Positions 47,279-57,630 of a stretch of DNA of 64,000 nt are shown here, piece by piece. The notes under the pieces were generated by a model. That model saw nothing but the letters and a program-made list of their open reading frames with translations, made no database searches and was not told the origin of the DNA. Where the stretch lies: the NCBI GenBank assembly GCA_026713925.1, contig JAPONM010000061.1, positions 186,001 to 250,000 of the forward strand, written 5' to 3'. Made by a program: the position numbers and the translations under genes. Origin of the DNA: Gammaproteobacteria bacterium. Its GTDB lineage: Bacteria; Pseudomonadota; Gammaproteobacteria; UBA4575. Numbering within the stretch: position 1 is the stretch's first letter; each line of letters opens with the position of its first letter.

Positions 47279-48061
47279 ATGAAAAATTTCAGGCATCTCT
47301 GTCATGGGCTGGTACTGGCATTACTGTCGCTGGGGATGATTCAACCTGCCTTGGCTACCGGATGGAGCGTAACTGAACTGCATGTGCAGTACGGCAATCT
47401 GGATGTCCCGTCATTTGAAGGAGGCGGTCATTCCGATCATTTGATCTATACCCTGCAACATGCACATGGATGGAAATACGGTGACAACTTTTTCTTTATC
47501 GACGTGCTCGATGCCCGGAGTTCAGGCTTTCAGGATTTTGATTTATATGGAGAGTGGTACTCAAATTTCAGTCTCGGAAAACTCGCGGGCAAGAAGCTTG
47601 GCGCCGGGGTCGTGTCAGATATAGGATTTATCCTGGGTTTCAACTGGGCCCGTGACGCCGAAGTGAAAAAGTACCTTCCGGGCATCCGGCTGGCACTTGA
47701 CATAGAAGGTTTTGCATTTGCCAATCTCGATATCACTGCCTATATTGACGATAACCAAGGCGTATCTTCGGGAGGCGCCCCGAAAGAGGACGACTCCTAC
47801 ATGATAGACTTCAATTTTGCCCGGCCATTCAGCATCGGTGCATTCAATTTCAGTATTGAAGGCCACATAGAATATATCGGAGAGCGGGACAACGAGTTTG
47901 GTGACAGAGTCGAGTCATGGCTGCTTGCCCAGCCCCAGTTTCGCTGGAGTCCAAATGATCATGTTTCGCTGGGGATTGAATACCAGTACTGGATGAACAA
48001 GCTTGGGGACCGGGACACGGATGAGAACACTGTACAGGCGTTGTTTGTCTGGAAGTTCTAG
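47279..48061 (+). CDS. Tsx-like outer membrane channel protein
   Basis: The 260-residue precursor starts with a signal peptide (RHLCHGLVLALLSLGMIQPALA) and continues as amphipathic beta strands with aromatic girdles, ending in VWKF with the terminal phenylalanine recognised by BAM. WSVTELHVQYGNLD near the mature N-terminus and YGEWYSNFSLGKL match the nucleoside-specific Tsx channel family. The transported substrate is probably nucleosides or a small solute, but residues alone do not prove it. ATG 47279 is used; TTG 47276 is adjacent. It stands alone, convergent with valS. Confidence 0.8.
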   Translation: MKNFRHLCHGLVLALLSLGMIQPALATGWSVTELHVQYGNLDVPSFEGGGHSDHLIYTLQHAHGWKYGDNFFFIDVLDARSSGFQDFDLYGEWYSNFSLGKLAGKKLGAGVVSDIGFILGFNWARDAEVKKYLPGIRLALDIEGFAFANLDITAYIDDNQGVSSGGAPKEDDSYMIDFNFARPFSIGAFNFSIEGHIEYIGERDNEFGDRVESWLLAQPQFRWSPNDHVSLGIEYQYWMNKLGDRDTDENTVQALFVWKF

Positions 48062-48197
48062 CCACATTCTCCTGTCCGGACGTGATTTGACCGGTCTTCT
48101 TGGTGCACAACCCGTAATTCCTTCAGGATTTTCCGGCAGTTGACCCAGATAGCCGGTACGAGCTGGATACCCCGGCATTCGGGATCATTTGCAGACT

Positions 48198-50963
48198 TCA
48201 GGCGTTCTGGATTTTTGTCAGCTGTTCTTTCAACTGCTGCAGGGCAGTATGCGCGGTGCTGAGTCGCGTGACTTCCTGATCTACAACAGCCTTGGGCGCC
48301 TTGGCTTTGAAATTCGGGTTATCCAGTTTCGCCTGAATTTTTTCCAGGTTTCGTTCCAGTTTCCCGATCTCTCTTTCCAGCCTTGCACATTCCGCGTCTT
48401 TGTCTATCAACCCTGCAAGCGGAATCAGGATCTTTATTTTGCCTGCCAGTGCCGTGGCAGACTCCGGTACGGCTTCGTCTTCCAGCCAGCGGACATGTTC
48501 CAGCGTGGCGAGCGCGTAAATGTACAGGCGGTTGGTTTCAAAATATTCGCGGTCCTGGGCAGACCAGTTTTGAACCAGCACGGGCAATGGTTTGCCAGGG
48601 GCGATATCCATGTCGGCGCGGATCTTGCGCACAGCATTGATAAACTCCTTCGACCACTCCATTTTTTGCAAACTGTCTGGATCTACAAGTTCTGGGTTGC
48701 TGCGTGGGAAGGGTTGCAATGAAATGCTGTTCCCCGTGATTTGAGCCCGCCTGGTGATGAGCTGCCAAATTTCTTCGGTGATGAAGGGAATAACCGGATG
48801 CAGCAATCGCAGTGAGGTGTCCATGACTTCCAGCAGGACACGCCGTGTATTGCGCTGGACATGCTGGTCTGTATCTTCCCTGAACAGAACCGGTTTGCAT
48901 AGCTCGATGTACCAGTCACAAAGTTCATGCCAGACAAAGTTGTAAAGCGCCTGGGCAGCCAGGTCGAACCGGTAGTTTTTCAGGTGCCTGTGGGTAAGGT
49001 CGATGACTTCCTGCTGCCTGCCGAGAATCCACCGGTCTGGCAGGGTAAGCAGCCGGGTGTCAAGGTTTGCGGCAACAGCCTTGTCTTGCGTGATCATGAG
49101 TACAAATCGTGCTGCGTTCCACAGCTTGTTGCAAAAGTTTCGGTACCCCTCGATACGGCTCAGATCAAATTTTATATCGCGCCCGAAGGTGGCTTGTGCG
49201 GCAAATGAAAACCGCAAGGCATCGGTGCCATAGGCCTTAATGCCCTTCGGAAATTCCTTGCGGGTGGCCTGTTCAATCCCGGGGGCCATTTCCGGCTGCA
49301 TGAGACCGGTGGTTCGTTTTTGTACCAGTTCTTCCAGGCCAATCCCGTCAATGATGTCTATCGGGTCCAGAACGTTGCCTTTGGACTTGGACATTTTCTG
49401 GCCACTGGCATCCCGTACCAGGCCATGTATGTACACCTTGTGAAAGGGGACATCACCCATGAACTTCAGGCCCATCATGATCATGCGTGCCACCCAGAAA
49501 AAGATGATGTCAAAACCCGTGATCAACACTGAAGTCGGGTAAAAGGTTTTCAGCGCATCGTTCTGTTCGGGCCAGCCCAGGGTTGAGAAGGGCCACAACG
49601 CGGAAGAAAACCAGGTATCCAGCACGTCCTCGTCCTGGACAAGGTCTGTTTCTGCATCAAGGTTGTATTTTTTGCGTGCCGTGGCCTCGTCCCGTGCCAC
49701 GTAGACATTCCCTTCGGGATCATACCAGGCAGGAATACGATGTCCCCACCACAACTGACGGCTGATGCACCAGTCCTGTATGTTGCGCATCCACTCAAAA
49801 TACGTCTTGCTCCAGCTTTCTGGAACAAACCGGATGTCACCGTTTTCGACAGCCTTGATAGCGGGTTCTGCCAGGGGCTGGACCCTTACGTACCATTGAC
49901 TGGTGAGATAGGGTTCTACAATGGCGCCGGAACGATCACCTCGCGGGACTACCAGCCTGTGCTTCCTGGTGGCTTCAAGCAGGCCAAGTGCCTCAAGATC
50001 CTTGACGATTTGTTCGCGGGCCAGGAAACGGTTCATTCCCCGGTATGATTCTGGTGCGTTGTCATTGATGCTTGCATCCGAAGTAAAGATATTGATCTGG
50101 TCCAGGCCATGCCGCAAGCCCATTTCATGGTCGTTGAAATCGTGCGCGGGAGTAATCTTGACGCAGCCGGAACCAAACCCAGGATCAACATACTCATCGG
50201 CAATCACTGGAATTTCCCGGTCCGTCAAAGGCAGCCTGACGGTTTTGCCGATGATGGCCTGGTAGCGTTCATCATCCGGGTGTACGGCCACTGCAGTGTC
50301 TCCCAGGAGGGTTTCCGGCCGGGTGGTGGCAACGGTCACATGGCCTTCGTCCCATGCATGAGGGTAACGGATATGCCACATGTACCCGTCTTCCTCTTCA
50401 GAGACGACTTCCAGATCAGAAACGGCTGTATGCAATTCAGGGTCCCAGTTGACCAGACGTTTGCCACGATAGATCAGACCCTCGTCATACAGGCGTACAA
50501 ATACCTGCCACACGGCTTCGGACATGCCTTCATCCATGGTAAACCGTTCACGTGACCAGTCCACTGATGAACCGATACGTTCCAGTTGGCGGCAGATGGT
50601 TTTCCCGGAGTGTTCTTTCCATTCCCATATTTTCTCGACAAATTTTTCCCTGCCCAGGCCGGTACGGGTATGTCCCTGTGCGTTGAGTTGTCGTTCGACC
50701 ACCATTTGTGTGGCAATTCCGGCATGGTCTGTCCCCGGTTGCCAGAGCGTGTTGTAACCCGCCATCCGGTGGTAGCGTGTCAGGCAATCCATCAGGGTAT
50801 TGTTGAAGGCGTGTCCCATGTGCAGGGTGCCGGTCACGTTGGGAGGGGGGATCATGATGCAGTAGGGAGGATTGCCTGTTCCGCATGGCGCAAAATAATG
50901 GTTGTCTTTCCAGTGTTGGTACCACTTTTGTTCAATGCTGGCAGGCTGGTAGGTTTTTTCCAT
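48198..50963 (-). CDS. valS: Valyl-tRNA synthetase
   Basis: Class I aminoacyl-tRNA synthetase, 921 residues. The HIGH-type motif is HMGH (residues 48-51), preceded by PPPNVTG; the KMSKS loop is intact ([12 protein letters not shown]). The editing domain lies between ([19 protein letters not shown]), and a C-terminal coiled coil (about 860-921) binds tRNA. The order pepA, then valS on the same strand is the usual one, but the holC gene normally found between them is missing; only 198 bases separate valS from the pepA stop. Confidence 0.98.
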   Translation of the reverse strand: MEKTYQPASIEQKWYQHWKDNHYFAPCGTGNPPYCIMIPPPNVTGTLHMGHAFNNTLMDCLTRYHRMAGYNTLWQPGTDHAGIATQMVVERQLNAQGHTRTGLGREKFVEKIWEWKEHSGKTICRQLERIGSSVDWSRERFTMDEGMSEAVWQVFVRLYDEGLIYRGKRLVNWDPELHTAVSDLEVVSEEEDGYMWHIRYPHAWDEGHVTVATTRPETLLGDTAVAVHPDDERYQAIIGKTVRLPLTDREIPVIADEYVDPGFGSGCVKITPAHDFNDHEMGLRHGLDQINIFTSDASINDNAPESYRGMNRFLAREQIVKDLEALGLLEATRKHRLVVPRGDRSGAIVEPYLTSQWYVRVQPLAEPAIKAVENGDIRFVPESWSKTYFEWMRNIQDWCISRQLWWGHRIPAWYDPEGNVYVARDEATARKKYNLDAETDLVQDEDVLDTWFSSALWPFSTLGWPEQNDALKTFYPTSVLITGFDIIFFWVARMIMMGLKFMGDVPFHKVYIHGLVRDASGQKMSKSKGNVLDPIDIIDGIGLEELVQKRTTGLMQPEMAPGIEQATRKEFPKGIKAYGTDALRFSFAAQATFGRDIKFDLSRIEGYRNFCNKLWNAARFVLMITQDKAVAANLDTRLLTLPDRWILGRQQEVIDLTHRHLKNYRFDLAAQALYNFVWHELCDWYIELCKPVLFREDTDQHVQRNTRRVLLEVMDTSLRLLHPVIPFITEEIWQLITRRAQITGNSISLQPFPRSNPELVDPDSLQKMEWSKEFINAVRKIRADMDIAPGKPLPVLVQNWSAQDREYFETNRLYIYALATLEHVRWLEDEAVPESATALAGKIKILIPLAGLIDKDAECARLEREIGKLERNLEKIQAKLDNPNFKAKAPKAVVDQEVTRLSTAHTALQQLKEQLTKIQNA

Positions 50964-51149
50964 GACAGATGTTTGGGTACCGGATGTGAAGTAGGGAATT
51001 TATGGGCGCGTATGATGCAGTGATCCAGCAGATGCATGCAAGTCCTGTACAGCTTTGCCCGATCGAATTACATCCCGGTGCCTGTGTATCGTGATTTCTG
51101 GCACGGGGCGGAACCGTGTTGCCGGTTATTCAACTGCCCAGCACAGCAG

Positions 51150-51172
51150 CCGGGCACCAGCTCAGTGCCCGG
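51150..51172 (-). repeat. 8-bp perfect inverted repeat spanning the pepA stop
   Basis: CCGGGCAC (51150-51157) and GTGCCCGG (51165-51172) form a perfect stem with a seven-base loop that contains part of the pepA stop codon. No T-run follows on the minus strand, so it is not a typical terminator; it could protect the 3' end of pepA mRNA before valS. Confidence 0.45.
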
Positions 51173-52667
51173 TCCCCGAGGCCTGTTGCAGCAAGAACTG
51201 TGTAAGCAACGGCACCGGCCTTCCAGTCGCCCCCTTCTTTTTGCCGCTGCTGTGCCAGGCAATTCCGGCAATGTCCAGATGTGCCCAGCGATACTTTTCA
51301 GTGAACCTGGAGAGAAAACATGCGGCAGTGATCGTACCTGCCCAGCGGCTTCCGATATTGGCCATGTCGGCAAAATTGCTGTCGAGCTGGGGCTGGTAGT
51401 CTTCCCACAGCGGCAGCCGCCAAGCACGGTCCCCGGTACGCTCGCCCGCTTCCAGCAGGCCGTTGACCAGGGGTTCATCGTTACACATGAGGCCTGCCGG
51501 AACATGTCCCAATGCCACGACGCACGCTCCGGTCAGGGTGGCGATGTCAATGACGATTTCCGGCTTGAATTTTTTGACATACGTGAGTGCATCACACAGT
51601 ACCAGGCGGCCTTCCGCATCCGTGTTAAGAATTTCTACCGTCTGCCCGGACATCGTGGAGACTACGTCTCCCGGCCGGGTAGCCTTGCCGCCCGGCATGT
51701 TTTCTGCGCAGGCGATGACTCCCACTACATTTAGGGGGATATCCAGCATGCAGCATGCCTTGATGGTTCCGATTACGCTGCCTGCCCCGCACATATCAAA
51801 TTTCATTTCATCCATGGCACTGCCGGGCTTCAATGAAATTCCACCTGTGTCAAAGGTGATGCCCTTGCCTACCAGGACCACCGGTCGTTGACCGGGTTTT
51901 CCTCCCTTGTATTCCAGGCTCACCAGTTTGGCAGGCTGTACACTTCCATCGCTTACCGAAAGCAGGGCACCCATGCCCAGCTTTCTCATTTGTGCTTCCC
52001 CGAGGACCGTGACCTGCAATTTAGGGTGAGCCTTTTTCAGGTTCCTGGCCTGGCTGGCGAGGTAGGTTGGTGTGCAGATGTTCCCGGGCAGGTTGCCCAG
52101 GTCTCTGGCGAGCTTCATGCCACCAGCTATGGCCTCGCCAAATTTCTTGCCTTCCCTGATTTTGCTGAGTTCAGCCGACCGTCTGGTCAGGAACTTCATT
52201 TTTTTCACTGAACCCTTGCCATCGGAAGCCTTGGACTTGGTATGCGAATAGCTGTAAAGGGAGTTTTCCGAGATCACCACGCTTGCCTGTACCCGGGTCT
52301 GCATGTCTGCATGGTTGACCTGCATCTCGATCAGGCCATTGATCACGCTGTTGACTTTGTGTTTTTTTGCCTCGGATAGGGCAGCGGACAGGGCACGCTG
52401 AAAGGAGGGGATCGTGAAACGGTCCTGCTCTCCACAGCCTGCAACGATGATGCACGGATGCCTGCTGCGACTTGAATCATGCAGGGTCGTGACCTGGCCA
52501 AGACCTGTATCGATGATGCCACGGCGGCTGGCCCTGGTAAGGATGCCCTGATAGAGGGTATCGAGTTTTTTTGCTGAATGGCTGAGCTGCCCGGACTTGA
52601 ACATCCCTACAATGACGCAGTCGGCCGGCTCCTTGTCTATGGACACAGTTTTAGCAATGTAATTCAT
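51162..52667 (-). CDS. pepA: Leucyl aminopeptidase A
   Basis: Hexameric two-metal aminopeptidase of family M17; in E. coli it also acts as a DNA-binding accessory in Xer recombination at plasmid sites and in carAB control. The 501 residues include GKGITFDTGGISLKPG, DMCGAGSVIG and the signature NTDAEGRLVLCDAL, carrying the lysines, aspartates and glutamate that bind metals. The length is typical. It is divergent from lptF, with 98 bases between start codons, the same arrangement as in E. coli. xerD is nearby at 55.6 kb, but this pairing may be chance. Confidence 0.96.
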   Translation of the reverse strand: MNYIAKTVSIDKEPADCVIVGMFKSGQLSHSAKKLDTLYQGILTRASRRGIIDTGLGQVTTLHDSSRSRHPCIIVAGCGEQDRFTIPSFQRALSAALSEAKKHKVNSVINGLIEMQVNHADMQTRVQASVVISENSLYSYSHTKSKASDGKGSVKKMKFLTRRSAELSKIREGKKFGEAIAGGMKLARDLGNLPGNICTPTYLASQARNLKKAHPKLQVTVLGEAQMRKLGMGALLSVSDGSVQPAKLVSLEYKGGKPGQRPVVLVGKGITFDTGGISLKPGSAMDEMKFDMCGAGSVIGTIKACCMLDIPLNVVGVIACAENMPGGKATRPGDVVSTMSGQTVEILNTDAEGRLVLCDALTYVKKFKPEIVIDIATLTGACVVALGHVPAGLMCNDEPLVNGLLEAGERTGDRAWRLPLWEDYQPQLDSNFADMANIGSRWAGTITAACFLSRFTEKYRWAHLDIAGIAWHSSGKKKGATGRPVPLLTQFLLQQASGTGH

Positions 52668-52765
52668 GGATCTCCTCTATACTTGGCTATGCACTTTCCC
52701 ATTATTGCTAAAATCACGCTGTTTGTAACCTGCTTGGTGGTATTCGTGAATTTGGAAACAGATTG

Positions 52766-53833
52766 ATGATTTCGACGCTGAACCGCTACTTCTCACGAGA
52801 GCTTGCCCTGACCTTTATTGCCGTAAGTGCTGTGTTGCTTGTGGTGATCGTTAGCAAATCATTCGTTTCCCTGCTGGCAAGAGTAATGGAAGGAAAGCTG
52901 CCCCCGGATGCGGTCCTGTCAATCCTGGGTCTGGGGATTCTGGAGTCTTCTGTGCTTTTGGCTCCCTTTGCGTTGTTTGTGACGGTAATACTGGTTCTGG
53001 GTCGTTTCTACCGGGACAGTGAGATATATGCGGTTCAAGCAAGTGGTATCGGTTTGCTGAGGCTGTTCCGGCATGCATCCTGGTTTGTTGTGCCCGTTGT
53101 AGCCGCATTGTGTTATGCGTCGTTGTTTTCTATGCCCGAGCTTGCGCAGCAGATGGAACAAGTCAAGCTCGAAGCCAAGGAGCGGGCCAGTGTGCTGGGC
53201 CTGTTACCCGGGCAGTTCGTCGAAGTCAAGCACGGTGACTGGGTAGTTTTTGTCGAAGATACGGATCGGAAATCGGGCAGTGCAAAGAACATATTTATTT
53301 ATGATGAACGCGAGGATAAGGTTGCAATCGAAACTGCCCGCATCGTGAGGCAGGCCAATGTGCCTGAGCTTGGCGGAAAGTCCCTGATCCTTAACCAGGG
53401 TCAACGTTACGAAGGGCTGCCGGGTGAGGGGGGGTTCACAGTGATGTCATTTGAGCAGCATGCCGTGCGCATACCCGAGTTGGACATTGCGACAGACAGG
53501 CTTGACTCCGAGTTCATGACATTCATGGATCTTATTCGAGCCGGCCGGCCGGTGGATCATGCAGAGTTGCAATGGCGGCTGTCCATACCGGTCGCTGCGA
53601 TACTGCTGGCTTTACTGGCGTTTCCACTGAGTGTTGTCCGGCCACGTCAGGGACGATTTGCCAAACTGGGTCTGGCAATCGTGATTTATCTTGTCTACTC
53701 GAATTTACTGATCCTGGCCGAGGTATGGGTGGCGGACAGCAAGTTGTCAGTTGTACCGGGTATGTTTGTGATTCATGCAGCGCTTGCTGCAGTAATTCTT
53801 GCCTTCTTGCTGAAACAACGCCTGACAACATAG
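52766..53833 (+). CDS. lptF: LPS export permease LptF
   Basis: One of the two membrane subunits of the LptB2FG transporter that extracts LPS from the inner membrane. The 355 residues show six predicted membrane helices, three before and three after a periplasmic beta-jellyroll (about 120-260) that passes LPS to LptC. SRELALTFIAVSAVLLVVIVSKSF is the first helix. ATG 52766 follows a GGAA-type ribosome binding site; TTG 52763 is adjacent. lptG starts three bases after the stop. Confidence 0.95.
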   Translation: MISTLNRYFSRELALTFIAVSAVLLVVIVSKSFVSLLARVMEGKLPPDAVLSILGLGILESSVLLAPFALFVTVILVLGRFYRDSEIYAVQASGIGLLRLFRHASWFVVPVVAALCYASLFSMPELAQQMEQVKLEAKERASVLGLLPGQFVEVKHGDWVVFVEDTDRKSGSAKNIFIYDEREDKVAIETARIVRQANVPELGGKSLILNQGQRYEGLPGEGGFTVMSFEQHAVRIPELDIATDRLDSEFMTFMDLIRAGRPVDHAELQWRLSIPVAAILLALLAFPLSVVRPRQGRFAKLGLAIVIYLVYSNLLILAEVWVADSKLSVVPGMFVIHAALAAVILAFLLKQRLTT

Positions 53834-53836
53834 ACT

Positions 53837-54916
53837 ATGATTCCGATCAAATCGTTCGACTGGTATCTGGCCAGAATTGTATTGGGCAGTACGTTACTGG
53901 CATTTGCCGCCCTTTTTTCAATTGATTCAACCATCGACCTGATCAATGACCTGGAATTGCTCGACAAGCGTGGCTTTACTGTTCAGCACGTCATATTGAA
54001 GCTGTTCCTGGGAATGCCACAACGTCTGTATGACCTGATGCCTACTTCCTTGCTGCTGGGCACCTTGCTGGGTCTTGGAAACATGGCTGCCCGCAGTGAA
54101 CTGGAAGCGTTTCGTTCAGTGGGAATCAGCAAATTGCGCATTCTCTGGTCCGTGCTTGCGGTCGGGGTGGTACTTGTTGTCATCAGCATGGCAGTAGGGG
54201 AGTCTGTGGCGCCCACGACTGAAGGGTATGTACGCAACTTGCACAAGACCAGCGACATGCACAAGATTGCCATTCGGTCCCACCATGGCCTGTGGGTGAG
54301 AGAGGGTAATCGCTTTATCAACGTCAAACAGATTTTCACTGACTCCCGTATAGCAGGGGTCTGGGTATATGAGATGGATGAGCACTACAGGCTCAAATGG
54401 GCAAGTTTTGCCAAATCTGCATCGTACGAAAATGGAACCTGGAAGCTGTCCCAAGTCCGGCGCAGCCGGGTTTCGGAGGAGGGTGTACAGACTTACGAAG
54501 CAGAAGAAGAATACTGGGAGGAGCTGGTGACGCCTGAGCTATTTAACGTGGTAAGCGTAAAACCCGAACAAATGGCAGCCAGAAAGCTCAGGACCTACAT
54601 CGATTACCTGGAGGCCAATGGACTCAACACACAGCGGTATAAGCTTGCATACTTCAACCGCTTTGCCGTGCCGCTGTCGGGACTTGCCATGCTGCTGCTT
54701 GCGATTCCATTCGTTTTTCGCCCGGTACGCACCGGTGGATTCGGACAACGGATGATACTGGGCATTGGTATTGCCGTAGCCTTTAACATATTGAGCCGGA
54801 TGCTGGGCAATGCCAGTGTTGTGTACGGCCTGTCGCCGCTTATCGGAGCGTTCTCCCCTGTTTTGCTGGTGTCTGCACTCGCCTTTGTAGCGTACCGGAA
54901 ATTGGCCTGGCTCTAG
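53837..54916 (+). CDS. lptG: LPS export permease LptG
   Basis: Partner of LptF in the LPS export ABC transporter; 359 residues with the same six-helix and periplasmic jellyroll layout. FDWYLARIVLGSTLLAFAAL is the first helix, and MAARSELEAFRSVGIS is the coupling segment that contacts LptB in the cytoplasm. It is three bases downstream of lptF and converges with the RDD gene, overlapping it by four bases. Confidence 0.95.
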   Translation: MIPIKSFDWYLARIVLGSTLLAFAALFSIDSTIDLINDLELLDKRGFTVQHVILKLFLGMPQRLYDLMPTSLLLGTLLGLGNMAARSELEAFRSVGISKLRILWSVLAVGVVLVVISMAVGESVAPTTEGYVRNLHKTSDMHKIAIRSHHGLWVREGNRFINVKQIFTDSRIAGVWVYEMDEHYRLKWASFAKSASYENGTWKLSQVRRSRVSEEGVQTYEAEEEYWEELVTPELFNVVSVKPEQMAARKLRTYIDYLEANGLNTQRYKLAYFNRFAVPLSGLAMLLLAIPFVFRPVRTGGFGQRMILGIGIAVAFNILSRMLGNASVVYGLSPLIGAFSPVLLVSALAFVAYRKLAWL

Positions 54917-55332
54917 GTGCGGGTCAACCGTGAACCGGAGGCCATATCGTGCCAGGTGCGATTTTCCGGATCGAATGCTGCCCAGAAATACCCCAGCCCG
55001 CATGGCATCCAGGAGACAATCGCAATCAGGAATCGTACCCATGCTGTTTTCCAGTTTAATTCGGAACCGTCAACCCGGGTAACTTTGAATTTCCAGGATT
55101 TCATTCCAAGTGTCTGGCCCCCATGCGTCCAAAACCATGCAAAGAACAGGAATGACAACATGAACAGGTACCCCTGGTACACGATGAACAGGGGATGCTC
55201 GGGATAAATTTTGAGCGGGATGACAACTGCGAATGATGCAAGAAACAGGAGCGTTGCCAATAAAACAAAATCATACAGGATTGCGGCGAGACGGCGCAGC
55301 AGGGAAACGGACTGATATTTTGGCTGAGGCAC
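54913..55332 (-). CDS. RDD-family membrane protein
   Basis: 139 residues with about four hydrophobic segments. The first helix region LLRRLAAILYDFVLLATL carries the R-D pattern that names the family, and the second pair follows GGQTLGMKSWKFKVTRVDG, a conserved RDD loop. Function is unknown; some relatives are linked to ion or proton exchange. It often sits next to lptF and lptG, as here. The start is GTG at 55332. Confidence 0.85.
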   Translation of the reverse strand: MPQPKYQSVSLLRRLAAILYDFVLLATLLFLASFAVVIPLKIYPEHPLFIVYQGYLFMLSFLFFAWFWTHGGQTLGMKSWKFKVTRVDGSELNWKTAWVRFLIAIVSWMPCGLGYFWAAFDPENRTWHDMASGSRLTRT

Positions 55333-55590
55333 AAGTTGATTTTACCATGTCAAATTCATACACTGGTCCGCATGCCGTTGGACAGGTTCACAAAGAGTAC
55401 AACAACAAGAATTATGGGGACTGATCATGATTGAGATCGGATAACATCGAATTTGGAAAATGTCTTCACACGTTCTATCTTTCGTGTACGCTCCTGCAAC
55501 GCAGTCTCACATCTCCTACTTCCCGCCTACCCACCCGTCACATGCATCCAGACAAACGGGTCCTGGATTATGAATGCCCCGAGTGCCGTG
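55333..55590. other. Divergent intergenic region between the RDD gene and xerD
   Basis: 258 bases that must hold promoters for both genes. A 25-codon frame near 55346 has no ribosome binding site and I do not treat it as a gene. No clear -35/-10 pair or terminator is visible. Confidence 0.4.
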
Positions 55591-56487
55591 ATGACTGCAG
55601 ACCAGTCAGCCATTGAGGCATTTCTCGATAGCATGTGGGTGGAGCATGGATTAAGCGAAAACACCCTTCGTGCCTATCGGAATGATTTGCTTGGCCTTTC
55701 ACGCTGGCTGTCTCATTCTGCAACAAGTCTTGCGGAGGCACATCAGGAACATGTGCTGGAGTATCTGTCCTATCGCGTGCAACAGGGCAGCATGCCACGT
55801 ACGTCGGCAAGGCTGTTGTCCAGCATTCGCCGTTTCTACCGCTACCTCGTCAGACAGGGCGTAGTTCAGAAAGATCCTTCTGCCCGGATTGAGTTCCCCA
55901 AGCTCGGTCGACCCCTGCCAGGAACCTTGACGGAGGAAGAGGTTGAACGACTGCTGAATGCACCTGACGTACAGAAAGCCCACGGCATTCGGGACCGGGC
56001 CATGCTTGAGGTACTCTATGCATGCGGACTGCGTGTCAGTGAACTGGTAGGGCTGACGTTGTATCAAATCAATCTGAATCAGGGTGTGATCCGTGTCATG
56101 GGCAAGGGCAGCAAGGAACGCCTGATTCCGTTCGGGGAGCAGGCCAGTGAGTGGATATCGGAATTTGTAAACCATGCCCGGGCAGACCTGCTGAAGCCCG
56201 GGCAGCAGTGTGATGCCCTGTTTGTCACCAATCGTGGGACGGGCATGACACGACAGGCATTCTGGTATCTGGTGAAAAAGCATGCAAAAAGGGTTGGCAT
56301 CACCAAACACCTTTCTCCTCATACCCTGCGCCATGCCTTTGCCACGCACCTTCTGAATCATGGCGCAGATTTGCGTGTGGTACAGATGCTGCTGGGGCAC
56401 AGTGACCTGTCGACCACCCAGATCTATACGCACGTAGCCCAGGTGCGCTTGCAGGAATTGCATCGCAAACATCACCCTCGGGGATGA
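55591..56487 (+). CDS. xerD: Site-specific tyrosine recombinase XerD
   Basis: With XerC it resolves chromosome dimers at dif. From ATG 55591 the 298 residues align at the same numbering as E. coli XerD: catalytic R148 (CGLRVSE), K172 (GKGSKER), H244 and R247 (HTLRHAF), H270 (LLGHSD) and nucleophile Y279 (TQIYTH). An upstream ATG (55570) would add seven residues. It ends next to an overlapping non-coding start region of dsbC. The order xerD-dsbC is also found in E. coli, where recJ follows; here parE follows. Confidence 0.96.
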   Translation: MTADQSAIEAFLDSMWVEHGLSENTLRAYRNDLLGLSRWLSHSATSLAEAHQEHVLEYLSYRVQQGSMPRTSARLLSSIRRFYRYLVRQGVVQKDPSARIEFPKLGRPLPGTLTEEEVERLLNAPDVQKAHGIRDRAMLEVLYACGLRVSELVGLTLYQINLNQGVIRVMGKGSKERLIPFGEQASEWISEFVNHARADLLKPGQQCDALFVTNRGTGMTRQAFWYLVKKHAKRVGITKHLSPHTLRHAFATHLLNHGADLRVVQMLLGHSDLSTTQIYTHVAQVRLQELHRKHHPRG

Positions 56488-56582
56488 TGAAGGTTCGTCC
56501 GGTTGTGAAATTTATTTCTCCAGATGCAGTCTCACGTATAGTACTATTTCGACCTTTGAAAAAACGGTACCAAGGAGTCAAC

Positions 56583-57317
56583 ATGCTTCATCGGGTTATG
56601 TGGGCCTTGTTTGTGGCTTGCTGTGCAGGGTCGCTCTGGGCAGGGGAAGCCGAGGACATTGCAAATATCAGGGAACGACTGGATCAACTGGTTCCCCAGG
56701 AGCCTTCTGCCATACGGCCCGCTGCTGTGGAGGGGCTGTATGAAGTGATGTACGGAACGGAGGCCTTGTATCTGACAGGGGATGGCCGCTACGGGCTGCA
56801 AGGTGACATGATCGACCTGGAGTCCGGTAAAAATCTGACCGAAATCTCCCGTACAGAGTTTCGAAAACAACGGTTGGACAGCATGGATGAGTCACAGATG
56901 ATCGTGTTTTCGCCAGCGAATCCCCGTCATACACTCACGGTATTCACGGATGTTGATTGTGCATATTGCCAAAAGATGCATGCTGAGATGGACCAGTTCA
57001 ACAGTTACGGGATTGCAGTGCGATACCTGATGTTTCCGCGCAGCGGGACAGGCACACCTTCATACAAGAAGGCGGTCAGTGTGTGGTGTGCAGATGATCC
57101 CATGACAGCCATCACCCGGGCCAAGGCAGGTGAGGAGATACCCGAGGTCACTTGCGACAACCCGGTGCGCTCACAATGGCTATCGGGGCAGGAAATGGGC
57201 GTAACCGGCACACCTGCCCTGTTCACGGAAGACGGTTCCCTGATACAGGGCTACCGGCCGGCCAAGAAGCTTGCGGTTGCCCTGGATTCGATGGCTGAAG
57301 GAAAGCCTGCGCCTTGA
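56583..57317 (+). CDS. dsbC: Thiol:disulfide interchange protein DsbC
   Basis: Periplasmic disulfide isomerase. A signal peptide (MLHRVMWALFVACCAGSLWAG) leads to an N-terminal dimerisation domain (to about residue 80) and a thioredoxin fold with the active site CAYC (C126-C129) and the cis-proline in VTGTPALF. A second pair of cysteines (in VWCADD and EVTCDN) matches the structural disulfide of DsbC. AAGGAG precedes the ATG. 244 residues is normal. The next gene, parE, is unrelated. Confidence 0.93.
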   Translation: MLHRVMWALFVACCAGSLWAGEAEDIANIRERLDQLVPQEPSAIRPAAVEGLYEVMYGTEALYLTGDGRYGLQGDMIDLESGKNLTEISRTEFRKQRLDSMDESQMIVFSPANPRHTLTVFTDVDCAYCQKMHAEMDQFNSYGIAVRYLMFPRSGTGTPSYKKAVSVWCADDPMTAITRAKAGEEIPEVTCDNPVRSQWLSGQEMGVTGTPALFTEDGSLIQGYRPAKKLAVALDSMAEGKPAP

Positions 57318-57630
57318 TGTCATCAACTGGTGATGCTGCATCGCACAATGCTGCCATGCCGGGACCCTTCCAGAGGTGAAACCGTGCACCTGTCTTGTTC
57401 CTCCTGAATTGCAATGCATACAGGCGTAAGCAACCCTGCCTGCCTGCCTGAGTCTGTGAACAGGTGCAGTCTGGCTGTCGCAGGCCAGGCGGCATGGTTT
57501 CCCGGCGGGTTCGAATTATGTGGGAATACTGCCGGAACCTGCATGCTGCCAAAACCGTCCGGTTTTGAACGGGCCGCCATCCGTTTTTCCCGGAAAGTAC
57601 TCCACGAATGACGACCGGCAGGACAGGTTC
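57318..57630. other. Intergenic region between dsbC and parE
   Basis: 313 bases without a gene of their own. A short AAAACC-GTCC-GGTTTT palindrome near 57552-57567 could form a six-base-pair hairpin, but it is weak as a terminator. The parE promoter should lie here but I cannot point to it. Confidence 0.35.

Noticed and set aside
52578-52766. A 62-codon plus-strand frame with a hydrophobic end upstream of lptF
   Set aside because: Most of it is antisense to the start of pepA, and there is no ribosome binding site; the hydrophobic stretch is probably chance.
55346-55424. A 25-codon plus-strand frame between the RDD gene and xerD
   Set aside because: No ribosome binding site, too short to judge, and no sign of conservation visible from one sequence.
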